Shown here: one piece after another, positions 8,691 through 17,614 of the stretch
Layout of the letters: each line of letters opens with the position of its first letter
Numbering within the stretch: position 1 is the stretch's first letter
Origin: Thiomicrorhabdus sp963677355
GTDB lineage: Bacteria > Pseudomonadota > Gammaproteobacteria > Thiomicrospirales > Thiomicrospiraceae
Assembly (NCBI GenBank): GCA_963677355.2
Contig: CAXXXQ010000001.1
Span: forward strand, 1 to 64,000
Direction of reading: 5' to 3'
DNA length: 64,000 nucleotides
The notes under the pieces: generated by a model
Databases searched by the model: none
The model's input: only the letters and a program-made list of their open reading frames with translations
What the model was told of the DNA's origin: nothing
Made by a program: the position numbers and the translations under genes

Positions 8691-8858
8691 CTTTGCAATA
8701 TATAAAATTCAAAAATAATCAACTTATTGCATTTAGTATACACCCTCTGTCAAGCCCTAATGCTAGCGTAAAACCCTATCTTTTTTTGTTTGTCCCCCTT
8801 TCCCTGACAGACTTGCAAGCCTTAAAATAGCCAAACTATTAACTAAAAAGAGTTTTTC

Positions 8859-10199
8859 ATGAAACGATTAACGGCCATCCTCTTTTCTTTACTCCTTATG
8901 CATAGCTTACCCGGGCTAGCCGGTTCGGCAGAAAAGGCGGATCAAAATAAGCCATGGAGCTATCAAGACCGTGAACTCTGGCAGGAACTCCCCCACAAAG
9001 AGATTGAGATCGGTGACGAAACCTATGGCTTGACCACGTTACCGGCCGATGATCAAAACAATCGCAGACTCTATTTATGGATCAATGAGAATGCCTGGCC
9101 GAATAATGGTGATGCAACGGTCATCCAAGGTCTGACGAAAAGTGGTTCGGTGTGGTATCTGGATACCGCCGAAGCGCTTTTTATCGATCGTAGCCGCATG
9201 AGGATCCGTGGACTGGATGGCCGATTTGTTAAAGACTTGATGGAACTAGCCAGTCAAAGCTACGAAGAGATCGTCATTGTCAGTCTGGATGTGGCATCGG
9301 TTCCGGTTTTAAGAGGTCTACATTTATGGCAGGAAACCGCTGGCAAATCACAACTGAAACGTTTAAAGAACGTGGTACTGCTGTACCCGAGCCTGTTTGT
9401 AAATGCACCGGCAGCCGGTGAAATCCCGGAGTTATTTCCGATCAGTTATCACAGCGCCCTACCCATCACCATCTTGCAACCCGAGCACGGCGCCCAAGCC
9501 AACACCATCGGCATGACGGCCAAAGCGCTAAAAATGGGCGGTAGCCTAGTCAATACCATACAGGTACCAATTGCCACCGATGGTTATTATAAATTTCAAG
9601 ATATTCGCCAGATGGCAGAAGATGCCATTATCCGAATCCCTGCCGTTACGGATGCCAAAATCGAACGAGTCAAACAGCTGAACTATCAAGTGATGAATCT
9701 GGACCCGCTCAGCCATGAGATCCCGCAAAGTCGAATCATCGCCGGTTTTGTCAAACTCGACGAGCCGAAAGCGATGCAAGCTTTTAGCTTGCCGACACTG
9801 AAAGGCGATACCATTCAAGTACCGGAAAGCTACAAAGGCAAAGCGTTATTGGTGAATTTTTGGGCGACTTGGTGTCCGCACTGCGTTGAGGAAATTCCAT
9901 CCATGAACCGAGCTCTCAAACAGCTGGACGAAGACCGTTTTGCGATGATTTCGGTGTCCTATAAAGATACCCGGGAAACCATGCAGGAATTCGTCAAACA
10001 AATACAAGTCGATTTTCCGATTCTGATGGATTACGACGGCAAGGTCTCGCAACAGTGGAAAGTGTTTGCTTACCCGAGCAGTTTTTTAATCGATGCCAAC
10101 GGCAAGATTCATTACAGCATCAATGCCGGTAGCATCTGGGACAGTCCGGAGATGCTCAGCTATTTACGGGAAGTAATGGAGATTCCTTATCAGCCTTGA
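8859..10199 (+). CDS. Exported protein with C-terminal TlpA-like thioredoxin domain
   Basis: A signal peptide (MKRLTAILFSLLLMHSLPGLAG, cleavage near residue 22) directs it to the periplasm. Residues about 300-446 form a TlpA/ResA-type thioredoxin domain with ALLVNFWATWCPHC (Cys339 and Cys342), SYKDTRE and the cis-Pro region AYPSSFLID. Residues 45-290 form a separate domain with a pattern suggestive of an alpha/beta-hydrolase fold, but I see no convincing nucleophile motif. The two-domain arrangement is uncommon. It ends 12 bases from the converging epmA gene. Confidence 0.75.
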   Translation: MKRLTAILFSLLLMHSLPGLAGSAEKADQNKPWSYQDRELWQELPHKEIEIGDETYGLTTLPADDQNNRRLYLWINENAWPNNGDATVIQGLTKSGSVWYLDTAEALFIDRSRMRIRGLDGRFVKDLMELASQSYEEIVIVSLDVASVPVLRGLHLWQETAGKSQLKRLKNVVLLYPSLFVNAPAAGEIPELFPISYHSALPITILQPEHGAQANTIGMTAKALKMGGSLVNTIQVPIATDGYYKFQDIRQMAEDAIIRIPAVTDAKIERVKQLNYQVMNLDPLSHEIPQSRIIAGFVKLDEPKAMQAFSLPTLKGDTIQVPESYKGKALLVNFWATWCPHCVEEIPSMNRALKQLDEDRFAMISVSYKDTRETMQEFVKQIQVDFPILMDYDGKVSQQWKVFAYPSSFLIDANGKIHYSINAGSIWDSPEMLSYLREVMEIPYQP

Positions 10200-10211
10200 T
10201 CGGTGGTAGCT

Positions 10212-11180
10212 TCAAGCCTCGGTAGTGTTAAAACATACGGCTTGATCGATAGATTGATACCCCTGCTGGAGCATAAACAGGCGATCCACACCTAGAGCCA
10301 CTCCGCTGCAATCAGGTAAAGGTGAAGCGCCTAAAGTGGTTAACAAGTTTTCATCCAGCGGGACTGCTGGCAAGCCCAAACGTTTACGTTCCTGCAAAGA
10401 TTCATTGAAACGCTGACGGTAAATCTCCGCATCGGCCAACTCGTAGTAGCCGTTAGCGAGCTCCATGCCGTCGACAAATACCTCAAAGCGTTCCGCCGTT
10501 CTAGGGTCTGCCGGATTGATTCTGGCCAACGCGGCATCCTTGGCGGGGAACAGAGTGATCACCGAGATTTGATCCCGACCGAGTTGCGGTTCAATCACCT
10601 CGGTCAGAACCAGTTGCCGCCATAGATCTATATCGTCCGCTTCAACTCCGACAACTTCAGGCACCCCATGAGTTTTTAAGCATTGTTTAAAACTGCTGGC
10701 ATCAGCCCCCAACACATCTTTAATGCCAGCATACTTGGCATACGCCTGCTGGAAAGAGAGTAATTCAAACTCCCTACTTGTGGGTAAAACTTGATTTATT
10801 AGCTCCACCACTTCGCCAATCAAATCCTGCATGGAAAAACCGAGTCGATACCACTCCAACATAGTGAACTCGATTTGATGCCTCGGACTTAAATCACCGT
10901 TACGGAACACTTTGCCCAAATAGAAAATATCTCCGCTGCCTTCGCAGAGTAGCCTTTTCATCGGGTATTCCGGCGAAGTATGCAGATAATAGCTCTGCAA
11001 ACCTGACTGACCGGGCACATCAATCTGAGTACTCAACGACGGCAAGTGAACATCCGGTGTCGCGGCTTGCGACAGTATCGGCGTATCTACCTCGATAACA
11101 GAACGGTCATAAAAAAACGCCCTGACCTGCCTCAACAGATCAGAGCGTTTTTTTAGCATGTCAATTTTGGCTGACATCAT
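10212..11180 (-). CDS. epmA: EF-P (R)-beta-lysine ligase EpmA
   Basis: A class II lysyl-tRNA synthetase paralogue (PoxA/GenX/YjeA) that attaches beta-lysine to EF-P. It has the catalytic core without an anticodon-binding domain: VIEVDTPILSQAATPD, HTSPEYPMKRLL, FYLGKVFRNGD (motif 2) and GVALGVDRLFMLQ (motif 3). I use the ATG at 11180 (about 322 residues); another ATG follows at 11177 and a TTG lies at 11192. It lies 18 bases after efp in the same orientation, and its first codons contain a terminator-like hairpin. Confidence 0.93.
   Translation of the reverse strand: MMSAKIDMLKKRSDLLRQVRAFFYDRSVIEVDTPILSQAATPDVHLPSLSTQIDVPGQSGLQSYYLHTSPEYPMKRLLCEGSGDIFYLGKVFRNGDLSPRHQIEFTMLEWYRLGFSMQDLIGEVVELINQVLPTSREFELLSFQQAYAKYAGIKDVLGADASSFKQCLKTHGVPEVVGVEADDIDLWRQLVLTEVIEPQLGRDQISVITLFPAKDAALARINPADPRTAERFEVFVDGMELANGYYELADAEIYRQRFNESLQERKRLGLPAVPLDENLLTTLGASPLPDCSGVALGVDRLFMLQQGYQSIDQAVCFNTTEA
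11111..11154 (-). terminator. Intrinsic terminator within the epmA 5' coding region
   Basis: On the minus strand AAAAAAACGCTCTGA pairs with TCAGGGCGTTTTTTT across a 14-nt loop. In the RNA of this strand the single off-pair is a U-G wobble, so the stem is about 15 bp and ends in seven U. It starts 26 bases inside epmA. It would end most efp transcripts and lower epmA expression relative to efp. Confidence 0.65.
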
Positions 11181-11198
11181 TGAACGCCGCAAGCAGAC

Positions 11199-11765
11199 TT
11201 ATTTCGCGCGGGAAACGTATTCACCTTTTTCGGTGTTAACGACCACACTTTCGCCAATCTGAACGAATAGCGGCACTTGGACAACCGCACCGGTAGAAAG
11301 TGTTGCCGGCTTACCGCCTGTTCCTTGCGTATCGCCTTTAAGACCCGGATCGGTTTCAACGATTTCCAGCGTGATCTGCTTTGGAGGAGTAACCGAAATC
11401 GGATCGCCATTGAACAATGTGACGGTACACATATCTTGCTCGACCAACCACTGCTTGATATCGGCAACCGCCGCTTCGGAAGCCTGATACTGTTCAAATG
11501 TACCGGCATCCATGAAGTGCCAGAATTCACCGTCGTTATAAAGATATTGCAGATCCGTATCAACAACGTCAGCCGCCTCAACCTTTTCACCGGATTTAAA
11601 GGTGTTTTCAACAACACGACCGGTAATCAAGTTACGGTATTTAACGCGATTGAACGCCTGCCCTTTCCCCGGACGCACGATCGTATTTTCAATAATCGAA
11701 CACGGATGACCATCCATTAAGAATTTCAAACCGTTTTTAAAATCTGCTGTACTGACTGTTGCCAT
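11199..11765 (-). CDS. efp: Translation elongation factor P
   Basis: Relieves ribosome stalling at polyproline. The protein starts MATVSTADFKNG, 188 residues, as in E. coli. Lys34 in RPGKGQAF is the beta-lysylation site, matching the epmA and epmB genes on either side. DGEFWHFMD, LKGDTQGTGGKPATLSTGA and the C-terminal GEYVSRAK are family hallmarks. AGGTAAAG just upstream supports the ATG at 11765 over an in-frame ATG 21 bases earlier. Confidence 0.97.
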   Translation of the reverse strand: MATVSTADFKNGLKFLMDGHPCSIIENTIVRPGKGQAFNRVKYRNLITGRVVENTFKSGEKVEAADVVDTDLQYLYNDGEFWHFMDAGTFEQYQASEAAVADIKQWLVEQDMCTVTLFNGDPISVTPPKQITLEIVETDPGLKGDTQGTGGKPATLSTGAVVQVPLFVQIGESVVVNTEKGEYVSRAK

Positions 11766-11839
11766 ATCTTTACCTGAATATATCACTTAAAATAATCGCC
11801 GTATTCTATCGCAAAACCGAAAATTTTAAAAATTCAAAA

Positions 11840-12787
11840 ATGTCAGACCCAGTCAACAACCCCTACTCCGCTCTTCAGCCGTTTGCAATTCAAGCTGATA
11901 GTGTGATGATTTCCGAGCCCGACTTTGCATTTAAAGCACCAGCACACTTTTTGGGACAGATCGATCCTTCAGATCCGCAAGATCCGCTCCTGCTGCAAAT
12001 CCTGCCAAGCATGCATGAAGAAATGCAAAGCGCAGGTTTCGCAAGTGATCCGGTTGCCGATTTGGACAATAACCCGACCCCCGGCCTGATTCACAAGTAC
12101 CATGGTCGGGTACTGTTGATAGCCAGCCCTAAGTGCGATATTCACTGTCGTTACTGTTTCCGCCGCCATTTCCCTTATCAGGAACACGCCAATCTGCGTC
12201 ACTGGCAGACGGCGTTAGACTATATCAGGACTGAACCGTCCATCCATGAAGTAATCCTCAGCGGCGGCGACCCGATGGCATTGAACGAACAAAGCCTGAT
12301 GCAACTGATTGAGCAAATCGAATTGATAGAGCACGTCAGAACTTTACGTATTCACAGCAGAACACCGGTAGTCGCGCCAGAGAAGGCTCCACAATCGGCT
12401 CTCCTGGCATGGGCGCAACAGACCCGGTTGAATACTGTACTGGTGATTCATAGCAATCACCCGAATGAACTCAGCGAACAGACACACCGTCTATTTGAAA
12501 AATATAAACAGGTCGGCATCACCCTGCTGAACCAGTCGGTACTCCTTAAAGGAATCAACGATGATAATGAGGTGTTGGAACAGTTAAGTCACAAACTGTT
12601 TGAACAGGGGGTATTGCCCTACTATCTGAATCTGTTGGATCGCGTGCAGGGCGCCGCTCATTTTGAAGTGGAAGAAAAGCGGGCTATTGCCATTCACAAT
12701 CAGCTAAAAACCCGGCTGGCCGGTTATCTGGTTCCTAAACTGGTTAGAGACATTGCAGACAGAGGCAGTAAATCCACGATTGCCTAA
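11840..12787 (+). CDS. epmB: EF-P lysine 2,3-aminomutase EpmB
   Basis: Radical SAM enzyme that makes (R)-beta-lysine for EF-P. The cluster-binding motif CxxxCxxC is seen as CDIHCRYCFRRHFPY (Cys99, Cys103, Cys106 from the ATG at 11840), followed by EVILSGGDPMAL and IHSRTPVVAPEK. The length, about 315 residues, is that of the short EpmB form and not of clostridial KamA. It is divergent from efp with a 74-base gap that should hold both promoters. An upstream in-frame ATG at 11759 overlaps efp and is less likely. Confidence 0.93.
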   Translation: MSDPVNNPYSALQPFAIQADSVMISEPDFAFKAPAHFLGQIDPSDPQDPLLLQILPSMHEEMQSAGFASDPVADLDNNPTPGLIHKYHGRVLLIASPKCDIHCRYCFRRHFPYQEHANLRHWQTALDYIRTEPSIHEVILSGGDPMALNEQSLMQLIEQIELIEHVRTLRIHSRTPVVAPEKAPQSALLAWAQQTRLNTVLVIHSNHPNELSEQTHRLFEKYKQVGITLLNQSVLLKGINDDNEVLEQLSHKLFEQGVLPYYLNLLDRVQGAAHFEVEEKRAIAIHNQLKTRLAGYLVPKLVRDIADRGSKSTIA

Positions 12788-12836
12788 ACATGCAGGACAA
12801 TGCGGCAAGCCTTACCAATACAAAACAATCCAAATA

Positions 12837-14378
12837 CTAAGGTAGGTCGTATTTGCGCTTAAAGTCGCAATCCACAGAAAGCGCCTTTAACCAATCCGGA
12901 GCGGTATAAAACTTCTCATTGACCGGCAGCAAGACTTTTTCTCGGTACAGCGCGTAATTAAAGCCTTTGCCGTTCAGCAGATAGTAGGTCGCGCTATCGC
13001 CGATCTGCAATTCTCGGATATCCACCGAACTAAAATACGGGCTAACTTTATTCAGTTCTTTCTGTTTGGCGACAAATATCTGCAAATCGTACCCATCAAG
13101 CTCTTTAAAATTGGTCAACTTGTCATCTTCCCGGCCGTATTTCGAGGTACTGGCAAAAACGTGAATATCATCGTTTCCGCAATGATAAGCAAGAGAAGAC
13201 TGGCTACTGTAATCCAAGGTGAACAGAGTTTTGTCTTTCGGCAGTTGCGCGCAAACCTCAGTCGGTTGGGTATAAACGGCCACCCTCTGTTTCTGTGAAT
13301 CTGAAATCAGCGTTTCGACATTGAACAGCGCGACAATCAGCACCGCAGCCGCAATGGCTGAAAAATAGCCATTAAACACATACAGCTTAGAAAGTTGCTG
13401 CTCGTCCAACTGCATATACAGAACATACAACAGAGTCACGGCAATCAATGGCCAGTGCAGGCCGATCGGATTATTCAAACTGACGACAATCAACACCAGC
13501 AACAGAGGCAAACTGGCAAACAACGCCATGGAAACGATATTCAGCCCGTCTCCTGCTGTATTCTGCCCAGCTACTTGACGATTGCGATACAGATACCACA
13601 GCCCCAACGGAGACAGCATCAAAGCGATCATCAGCATAAAGTTGAGTACATTTTGCGGTGCCAACTGCGCTTCTTCGGTTCTGGAAAAGAAATTAAACAG
13701 GATGTTATTCCAGCAGTGCGTCGCATTGAAATAGAGATTTTCGGCAATTGCCAGCAGCACCAGCAGCAGCATTAAGGCAAACTGGCCTTTATGCACTTTC
13801 GACCAATTCCATAACGAATAGGCCAACAAGCCGATCAGCATGAAGGCCGCGAAGTATTTGGACAAAAACGCCAAGCCCAAGAACAGGCCCGCTAACCAGG
13901 CATCACGCCACTGATGCTGCTGGATATTCTTGGCAAAGAAATACACGCCCAACATGGAGAAAAACACCAATACCGTATCATTGGCGGTCACCACAAACAT
14001 TAACGAAATCGGCGAGATGAAGAACGCCATCGCCACCCACAGCGCAATATTTTTACGGCTCTCCAGCTGGCTGTTATTGGCGTGCAACAGAACCAATTGG
14101 AAAAGCAAATAACTGATTACCAGCGCGGCGACAAAAGCGAATGAACGATACCAGAGCAGATCATCGGCGATCCAGCTCATCGCGCCCAACAGCCAGCCCA
14201 CTGCCGGCGGATGGTCGTAATAACCTAAGGCTGGCGTTTGCCCCCAGACAATGAAGTAAGCTTCGTCACCGGTCAAAGGCAGCAGCCAAATCAAGCCGAT
14301 TTTCAACAGTACAAACAGCCCCAGCAGTAGACGTTGCTGAACACTAAGCTGATTGATAAACAGACTCAAACGGCTCAT
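12837..14378 (-). CDS. Polytopic membrane glycosyltransferase (PMT/ArnT-like)
   Basis: A 513-residue protein with about 11 membrane segments and the GT39/GT83-type first periplasmic loop TGDEAYFIVWGQTPALGYY followed by DHPP, where the acidic pair is the expected catalytic site. Such enzymes transfer a sugar from a polyprenyl phosphate donor in the periplasm. It overlaps the PAP2-like gene by 4 bases and is last in an operon with the UbiA-type prenyltransferase, so I infer that it uses the polyprenyl-phospho-pentose made here. The acceptor is unknown. Confidence 0.8.
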   Translation of the reverse strand: MSRLSLFINQLSVQQRLLLGLFVLLKIGLIWLLPLTGDEAYFIVWGQTPALGYYDHPPAVGWLLGAMSWIADDLLWYRSFAFVAALVISYLLFQLVLLHANNSQLESRKNIALWVAMAFFISPISLMFVVTANDTVLVFFSMLGVYFFAKNIQQHQWRDAWLAGLFLGLAFLSKYFAAFMLIGLLAYSLWNWSKVHKGQFALMLLLVLLAIAENLYFNATHCWNNILFNFFSRTEEAQLAPQNVLNFMLMIALMLSPLGLWYLYRNRQVAGQNTAGDGLNIVSMALFASLPLLLVLIVVSLNNPIGLHWPLIAVTLLYVLYMQLDEQQLSKLYVFNGYFSAIAAAVLIVALFNVETLISDSQKQRVAVYTQPTEVCAQLPKDKTLFTLDYSSQSSLAYHCGNDDIHVFASTSKYGREDDKLTNFKELDGYDLQIFVAKQKELNKVSPYFSSVDIRELQIGDSATYYLLNGKGFNYALYREKVLLPVNEKFYTAPDWLKALSVDCDFKRKYDLP

Positions 14379-14791
14379 TGAGCGCTATCCAGCAAGCTAA
14401 ACAAGACAAAAGCGACCAGACAGCCGACCAGAATACCGGCCAAAATTTCGATACGGGTATGACCAATTCGCTCGCGGAGTGCCGATTCATTTTCAGTGAT
14501 CCGGTTAATCTCCTCGGCATGTTTACCAACCTGACGGCGCAGACTGTTAGCATCCAACATGACGATAAATGCAACAGTCAAAGCGACTCCCAAAGCCGGA
14601 TGCTGAATCCCTTCTTTGAGCGCAATCAACATCGCCATACTGCTGACAATTGCACTGTGATTGCTTGGCAAGCCGCCATAACCGATCAAGCCGAAAGCCG
14701 GTTTGCCGGCACGGATTGAATTGATAATAAACTTACTGACGCCAGCCACTAACCAGGCAACAAAAGGGGTAATCAAATAGATGTATTCCAT
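14375..14791 (-). CDS. Divergent PAP2-family (DUF212) membrane phosphatase
   Basis: A 138-residue membrane protein with the divergent PAP2 motifs GYGGLPSNHSAIVSS and LRERIGHTRIEILAG. Its ATG directly follows the UbiA stop codon and its stop overlaps the next gene. In the mycobacterial arabinose pathway a PAP2-type protein next to the UbiA enzyme is thought to remove the 5-phosphate of decaprenylphosphoryl-5-phosphoribose; the context makes the same role likely here. Confidence 0.78.
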   Translation of the reverse strand: MEYIYLITPFVAWLVAGVSKFIINSIRAGKPAFGLIGYGGLPSNHSAIVSSMAMLIALKEGIQHPALGVALTVAFIVMLDANSLRRQVGKHAEEINRITENESALRERIGHTRIEILAGILVGCLVAFVLFSLLDSAQ

Positions 14792-15712
14792 TTACATGCC
14801 CCCGCCGGAAAGCGTTTGCGGCCATAGCGCCCAAAGACTGACCGAAATCCAACCGATGACGGTCAGAATCAACTGTTTATCGTTCAACAATGCATCGGTT
14901 GGCGACTCCCCGCCTTTTTGAATTTCCGCCACATACCAATAGCGGAACAAACCGAACAACACAAACGGAATGGTCACAACCATTTCCGGACGGGCATTCA
15001 TAACAAACAGGCTATAAAACATCAAAGCGCCGGTTGCCGACATTTCGGCATAGCGATCCACCAACGAAACCGAATAATTCTCCAACACTTTTCTGCCCTC
15101 TTGGCTGGTTTGCACCAACTCCTGACGGCGTTTGATCGCGGCAAGATACAGAGCCAAACAGAGTGTGGTAACAAACATCCACGAAGAGAGCGGAACCGAG
15201 ATCGCCACGGCTCCGGCATAGACGCGCAGCACAAAACCGATTGCGATGGTAAAAATGTCCAGTACGGCCTGATGCTTCAGGTAGTAGCTGTAGGCGAAAT
15301 TAAGCGCCAAATAACCGATGATGACGGCCATCACATAAGGCTGCAGAAACAGCCCTGTAGCCAGCACCACATACAACACCGCCAGTAATTTCTTGGCCTG
15401 CGACTCCGTGACCCAACCCGCCGCCAACGGCCGTTTCAGGGACTTCACAGGATGACGACGGTCACTCTCAATGTCCTTCAAATCATTTAATACGTAGGTG
15501 GCGGAGGAGGCAAGGCTGAATAGAACAAAAGCGATTACCGTTTGGCTGACAGCCACCCCGTCGAGAAACAAGCCGGTAAACATCAACGGTGCGAAGACAA
15601 AACCGTTTTTGACCCACTGCTTCGGTCGCATTAACAGCAACAAGGCCATCCAGTCCGGTTTTTTCCCCATGTTTTTACTTAATTTCCGCTGTCTAGAAGT
15701 GTTAGAATTCAT
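14792..15712 (-). CDS. UbiA-type polyprenyl-phosphate phosphoribosyltransferase
   Basis: Membrane prenyltransferase of the UbiA superfamily, 306 residues, with the first Asp-rich motif NDLKDIESDR (N76, D77, D80, D84) and DIFTIAIGFVLRVYAG as second motif region. The opening LLLLMRPKQWVKNGFVFAPL is typical of the decaprenyl-phosphate phosphoribosyltransferase branch (Rv3806c-like) and unlike quinone or heme enzymes. Neighbouring DprE1, DprE2 and PAP2 homologues support transfer of phosphoribose to a polyprenyl phosphate. A later ATG at 15670 is possible. Confidence 0.85.
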   Translation of the reverse strand: MNSNTSRQRKLSKNMGKKPDWMALLLLMRPKQWVKNGFVFAPLMFTGLFLDGVAVSQTVIAFVLFSLASSATYVLNDLKDIESDRRHPVKSLKRPLAAGWVTESQAKKLLAVLYVVLATGLFLQPYVMAVIIGYLALNFAYSYYLKHQAVLDIFTIAIGFVLRVYAGAVAISVPLSSWMFVTTLCLALYLAAIKRRQELVQTSQEGRKVLENYSVSLVDRYAEMSATGALMFYSLFVMNARPEMVVTIPFVLFGLFRYWYVAEIQKGGESPTDALLNDKQLILTVIGWISVSLWALWPQTLSGGGM

Positions 15713-15809
15713 GGGCTTGGGTACCGCGTTTAACCTGTTGTTAGATGGAATATTTGCAGCCTTGTCAAAGCAGGGTTAACGAAAACAAAAGAGAATAATT
15801 CACCCGCTT

Positions 15810-16199
15810 ATGAAGCTTGCCATAATGTACACGATTTTCGCGGTCATCGCCACTGTCACCAATATCTGGAGCCAGGATCTGACCTTCCGAATTTACCAAG
15901 GTCCTTATGAACTTTGGCTGGGGATTTTCATCGGCACCGGAGTCGGTCTGGTGGTCAAATATTTTTTAGACAAAAAATATATTTTCCGCTACCAAACAGA
16001 ATCGATTCAACATGGTTCCAAAACCTTCTACCTCTATACATTGATGGGGGTCGCCACCACTGTCATCTTCTGGGGATTCGAGTTCGCCTTTGATGCTATC
16101 TTCCAGACCCAACAAATGCGTTATATAGGCGGCGTCATTGGCTTGGCTATCGGCTACTATGTAAAATATCAACTCGACAAACGATATGTATTCAAATGA
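15810..16199 (+). CDS. GtrA-family membrane protein (Rv3789-like)
   Basis: A 129-residue protein with four membrane segments and the GtrA features VVKYFLDKKYIFRY and YYVKYQLDKRYVFK, both ending cytoplasmic loops. GtrA proteins are candidate flippases or scaffolds for polyprenyl-phosphate sugars. It is first of the dprE1-dprE2 operon, the same place as Rv3789 beside dprE1 in mycobacteria. It is divergent from the UbiA gene with a 97-base gap. Confidence 0.85.
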   Translation: MKLAIMYTIFAVIATVTNIWSQDLTFRIYQGPYELWLGIFIGTGVGLVVKYFLDKKYIFRYQTESIQHGSKTFYLYTLMGVATTVIFWGFEFAFDAIFQTQQMRYIGGVIGLAIGYYVKYQLDKRYVFK

Positions 16200-16209
16200 G
16201 AAGCGCAGC

Positions 16210-17544
16210 ATGAAGTTAAGCGGCTGGGGACGCTACCCGATTATTGATACAGAGCTGACAGCCATTCGCGACACCCGTCAGCTACAATCTGCCTTGCAGG
16301 CGGAATCAAGCTGCCTGCCTCGCGGTTTGGGGCGCAGCTATGGTGATAGCTGCTTGCACAGCCAAGTGCTGGATGTCAGCCCGCTGGATCAATTTATCAG
16401 CTTCGATGAAATCTCTGGCGAACTGCATTGTCATGCCGGAACCAGTTTTGCCGAGATTTTGCGCCTGTTTGTGCCTCGCGGCTGGTTTCTCCCGGTCACC
16501 CCCGGAACCCAACATGTTACGGTCGGCGGCGCCATCGCCAGCGATGTTCATGGTAAAAACCATCATCTGGACGGCAGTTTCAGCGACCAGTTGATCGAGC
16601 TGACCCTTATGCTGGCCAGCGGCGAAACCATTACTTGCTCGTCGCAACAGCACCGCGAACTGTTTTTGGCGACCTGCAGCGGTATGGGATTGACCGGAGT
16701 CATAATTTCCGCCCGTTTCAAACTGCTGAAAGTGCCCTCCGCCTATATCAATGAAACAACCTTTAAAACCGCCAACCTGCAAGAGACATTAGCCAAGTTT
16801 GAAGCCCACGAGGACGCGACCTATTCGGTGGCCTGGATCGACTGCCTGGCTAAAGGGGATAATCTGGGCCGGTCTTTAGTCATGCTTGGAGAACATGCCC
16901 TCACCGAAAGCGTACTTAAACAAGGAAAAGAGCTATTTGAAATCGGCAAACCGAGCAAACTCAATATTCCGTTCGACCTACCTAGCATCACCCTCAACAG
17001 CTTGAGTATCAAAGCATTTAACGAACTCTATTACCAACGCATCCGTTCGCCGGAATCCCACCGGCTGGTGCATTACGCCCCCTACTTCTATCCGCTGGAC
17101 GGTATCCAGCATTGGAACCGAATGTACGGTAAAAACGGGTTTGTTCAATACCAATTCGTGATTCCGAAAGCCGCCGGGCATGAAGGTTTGCAGAAAGTGT
17201 TGCGCGCGATCTCGGACGCTAAAAAAGGCTCGTTTCTGGCGGTACTGAAAGTCTTCGGCCAAGGAAACGATAACTATCTGAGCTTCCCAGAAGAAGGCTA
17301 TACCCTCGCCTTGGACTTCAAACTGGAAAGCGATACTTTGGCGTTTTTGGATAAACTCGATCAGATCGTTTTGGCGCATGGCGGCAAAATCTATCTGACC
17401 AAAGACGCCAGAATGAGTGAAACCACCTTCAAACGCAGCTACCCGCAATGGCAAGAATTTCAGGCCGTGCGCGAGCAATACGGTGCGCTAGACAAATTTG
17501 TTTCGCACCAAGCACAACGTTTGGGTTTGAACGGCTGCGATTAA
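16210..17544 (+). CDS. dprE1: Decaprenylphosphoryl-beta-D-ribose oxidase homologue (DprE1)
   Basis: FAD-dependent oxidase that would oxidise the C2 hydroxyl of polyprenyl-phospho-ribose. It has the FAD-binding VAO-fold motifs CLPRGLGRSYGDS, PVTPGTQHVTVGGAIASDVH, GKNHH and SGMGLTGVI, and KDAR with Lys398 equivalent to Lys418 of the tuberculosis enzyme. The position equal to the benzothiazinone target Cys387 is Ala367 (GYTLALDF). I chose the ATG at 16210 (444 residues), 11 bases after gtrA; a start 24 bases earlier would overlap gtrA. Confidence 0.9.
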   Translation: MKLSGWGRYPIIDTELTAIRDTRQLQSALQAESSCLPRGLGRSYGDSCLHSQVLDVSPLDQFISFDEISGELHCHAGTSFAEILRLFVPRGWFLPVTPGTQHVTVGGAIASDVHGKNHHLDGSFSDQLIELTLMLASGETITCSSQQHRELFLATCSGMGLTGVIISARFKLLKVPSAYINETTFKTANLQETLAKFEAHEDATYSVAWIDCLAKGDNLGRSLVMLGEHALTESVLKQGKELFEIGKPSKLNIPFDLPSITLNSLSIKAFNELYYQRIRSPESHRLVHYAPYFYPLDGIQHWNRMYGKNGFVQYQFVIPKAAGHEGLQKVLRAISDAKKGSFLAVLKVFGQGNDNYLSFPEEGYTLALDFKLESDTLAFLDKLDQIVLAHGGKIYLTKDARMSETTFKRSYPQWQEFQAVREQYGALDKFVSHQAQRLGLNGCD

Positions 17545-17614
17545 ACAACAGGTAGAATCGAATTCAACTAAAATTAGCAAACTAAAAGAAACAGCCAAAG
17601 ATTCAGGAATAAGA

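Noticed and set aside
13395..13775. Gln/His-rich rightward frame inside the membrane transferase gene
   Set aside because: The composition is that of an antisense shadow of a hydrophobic membrane protein; the opposite strand has clear family motifs.
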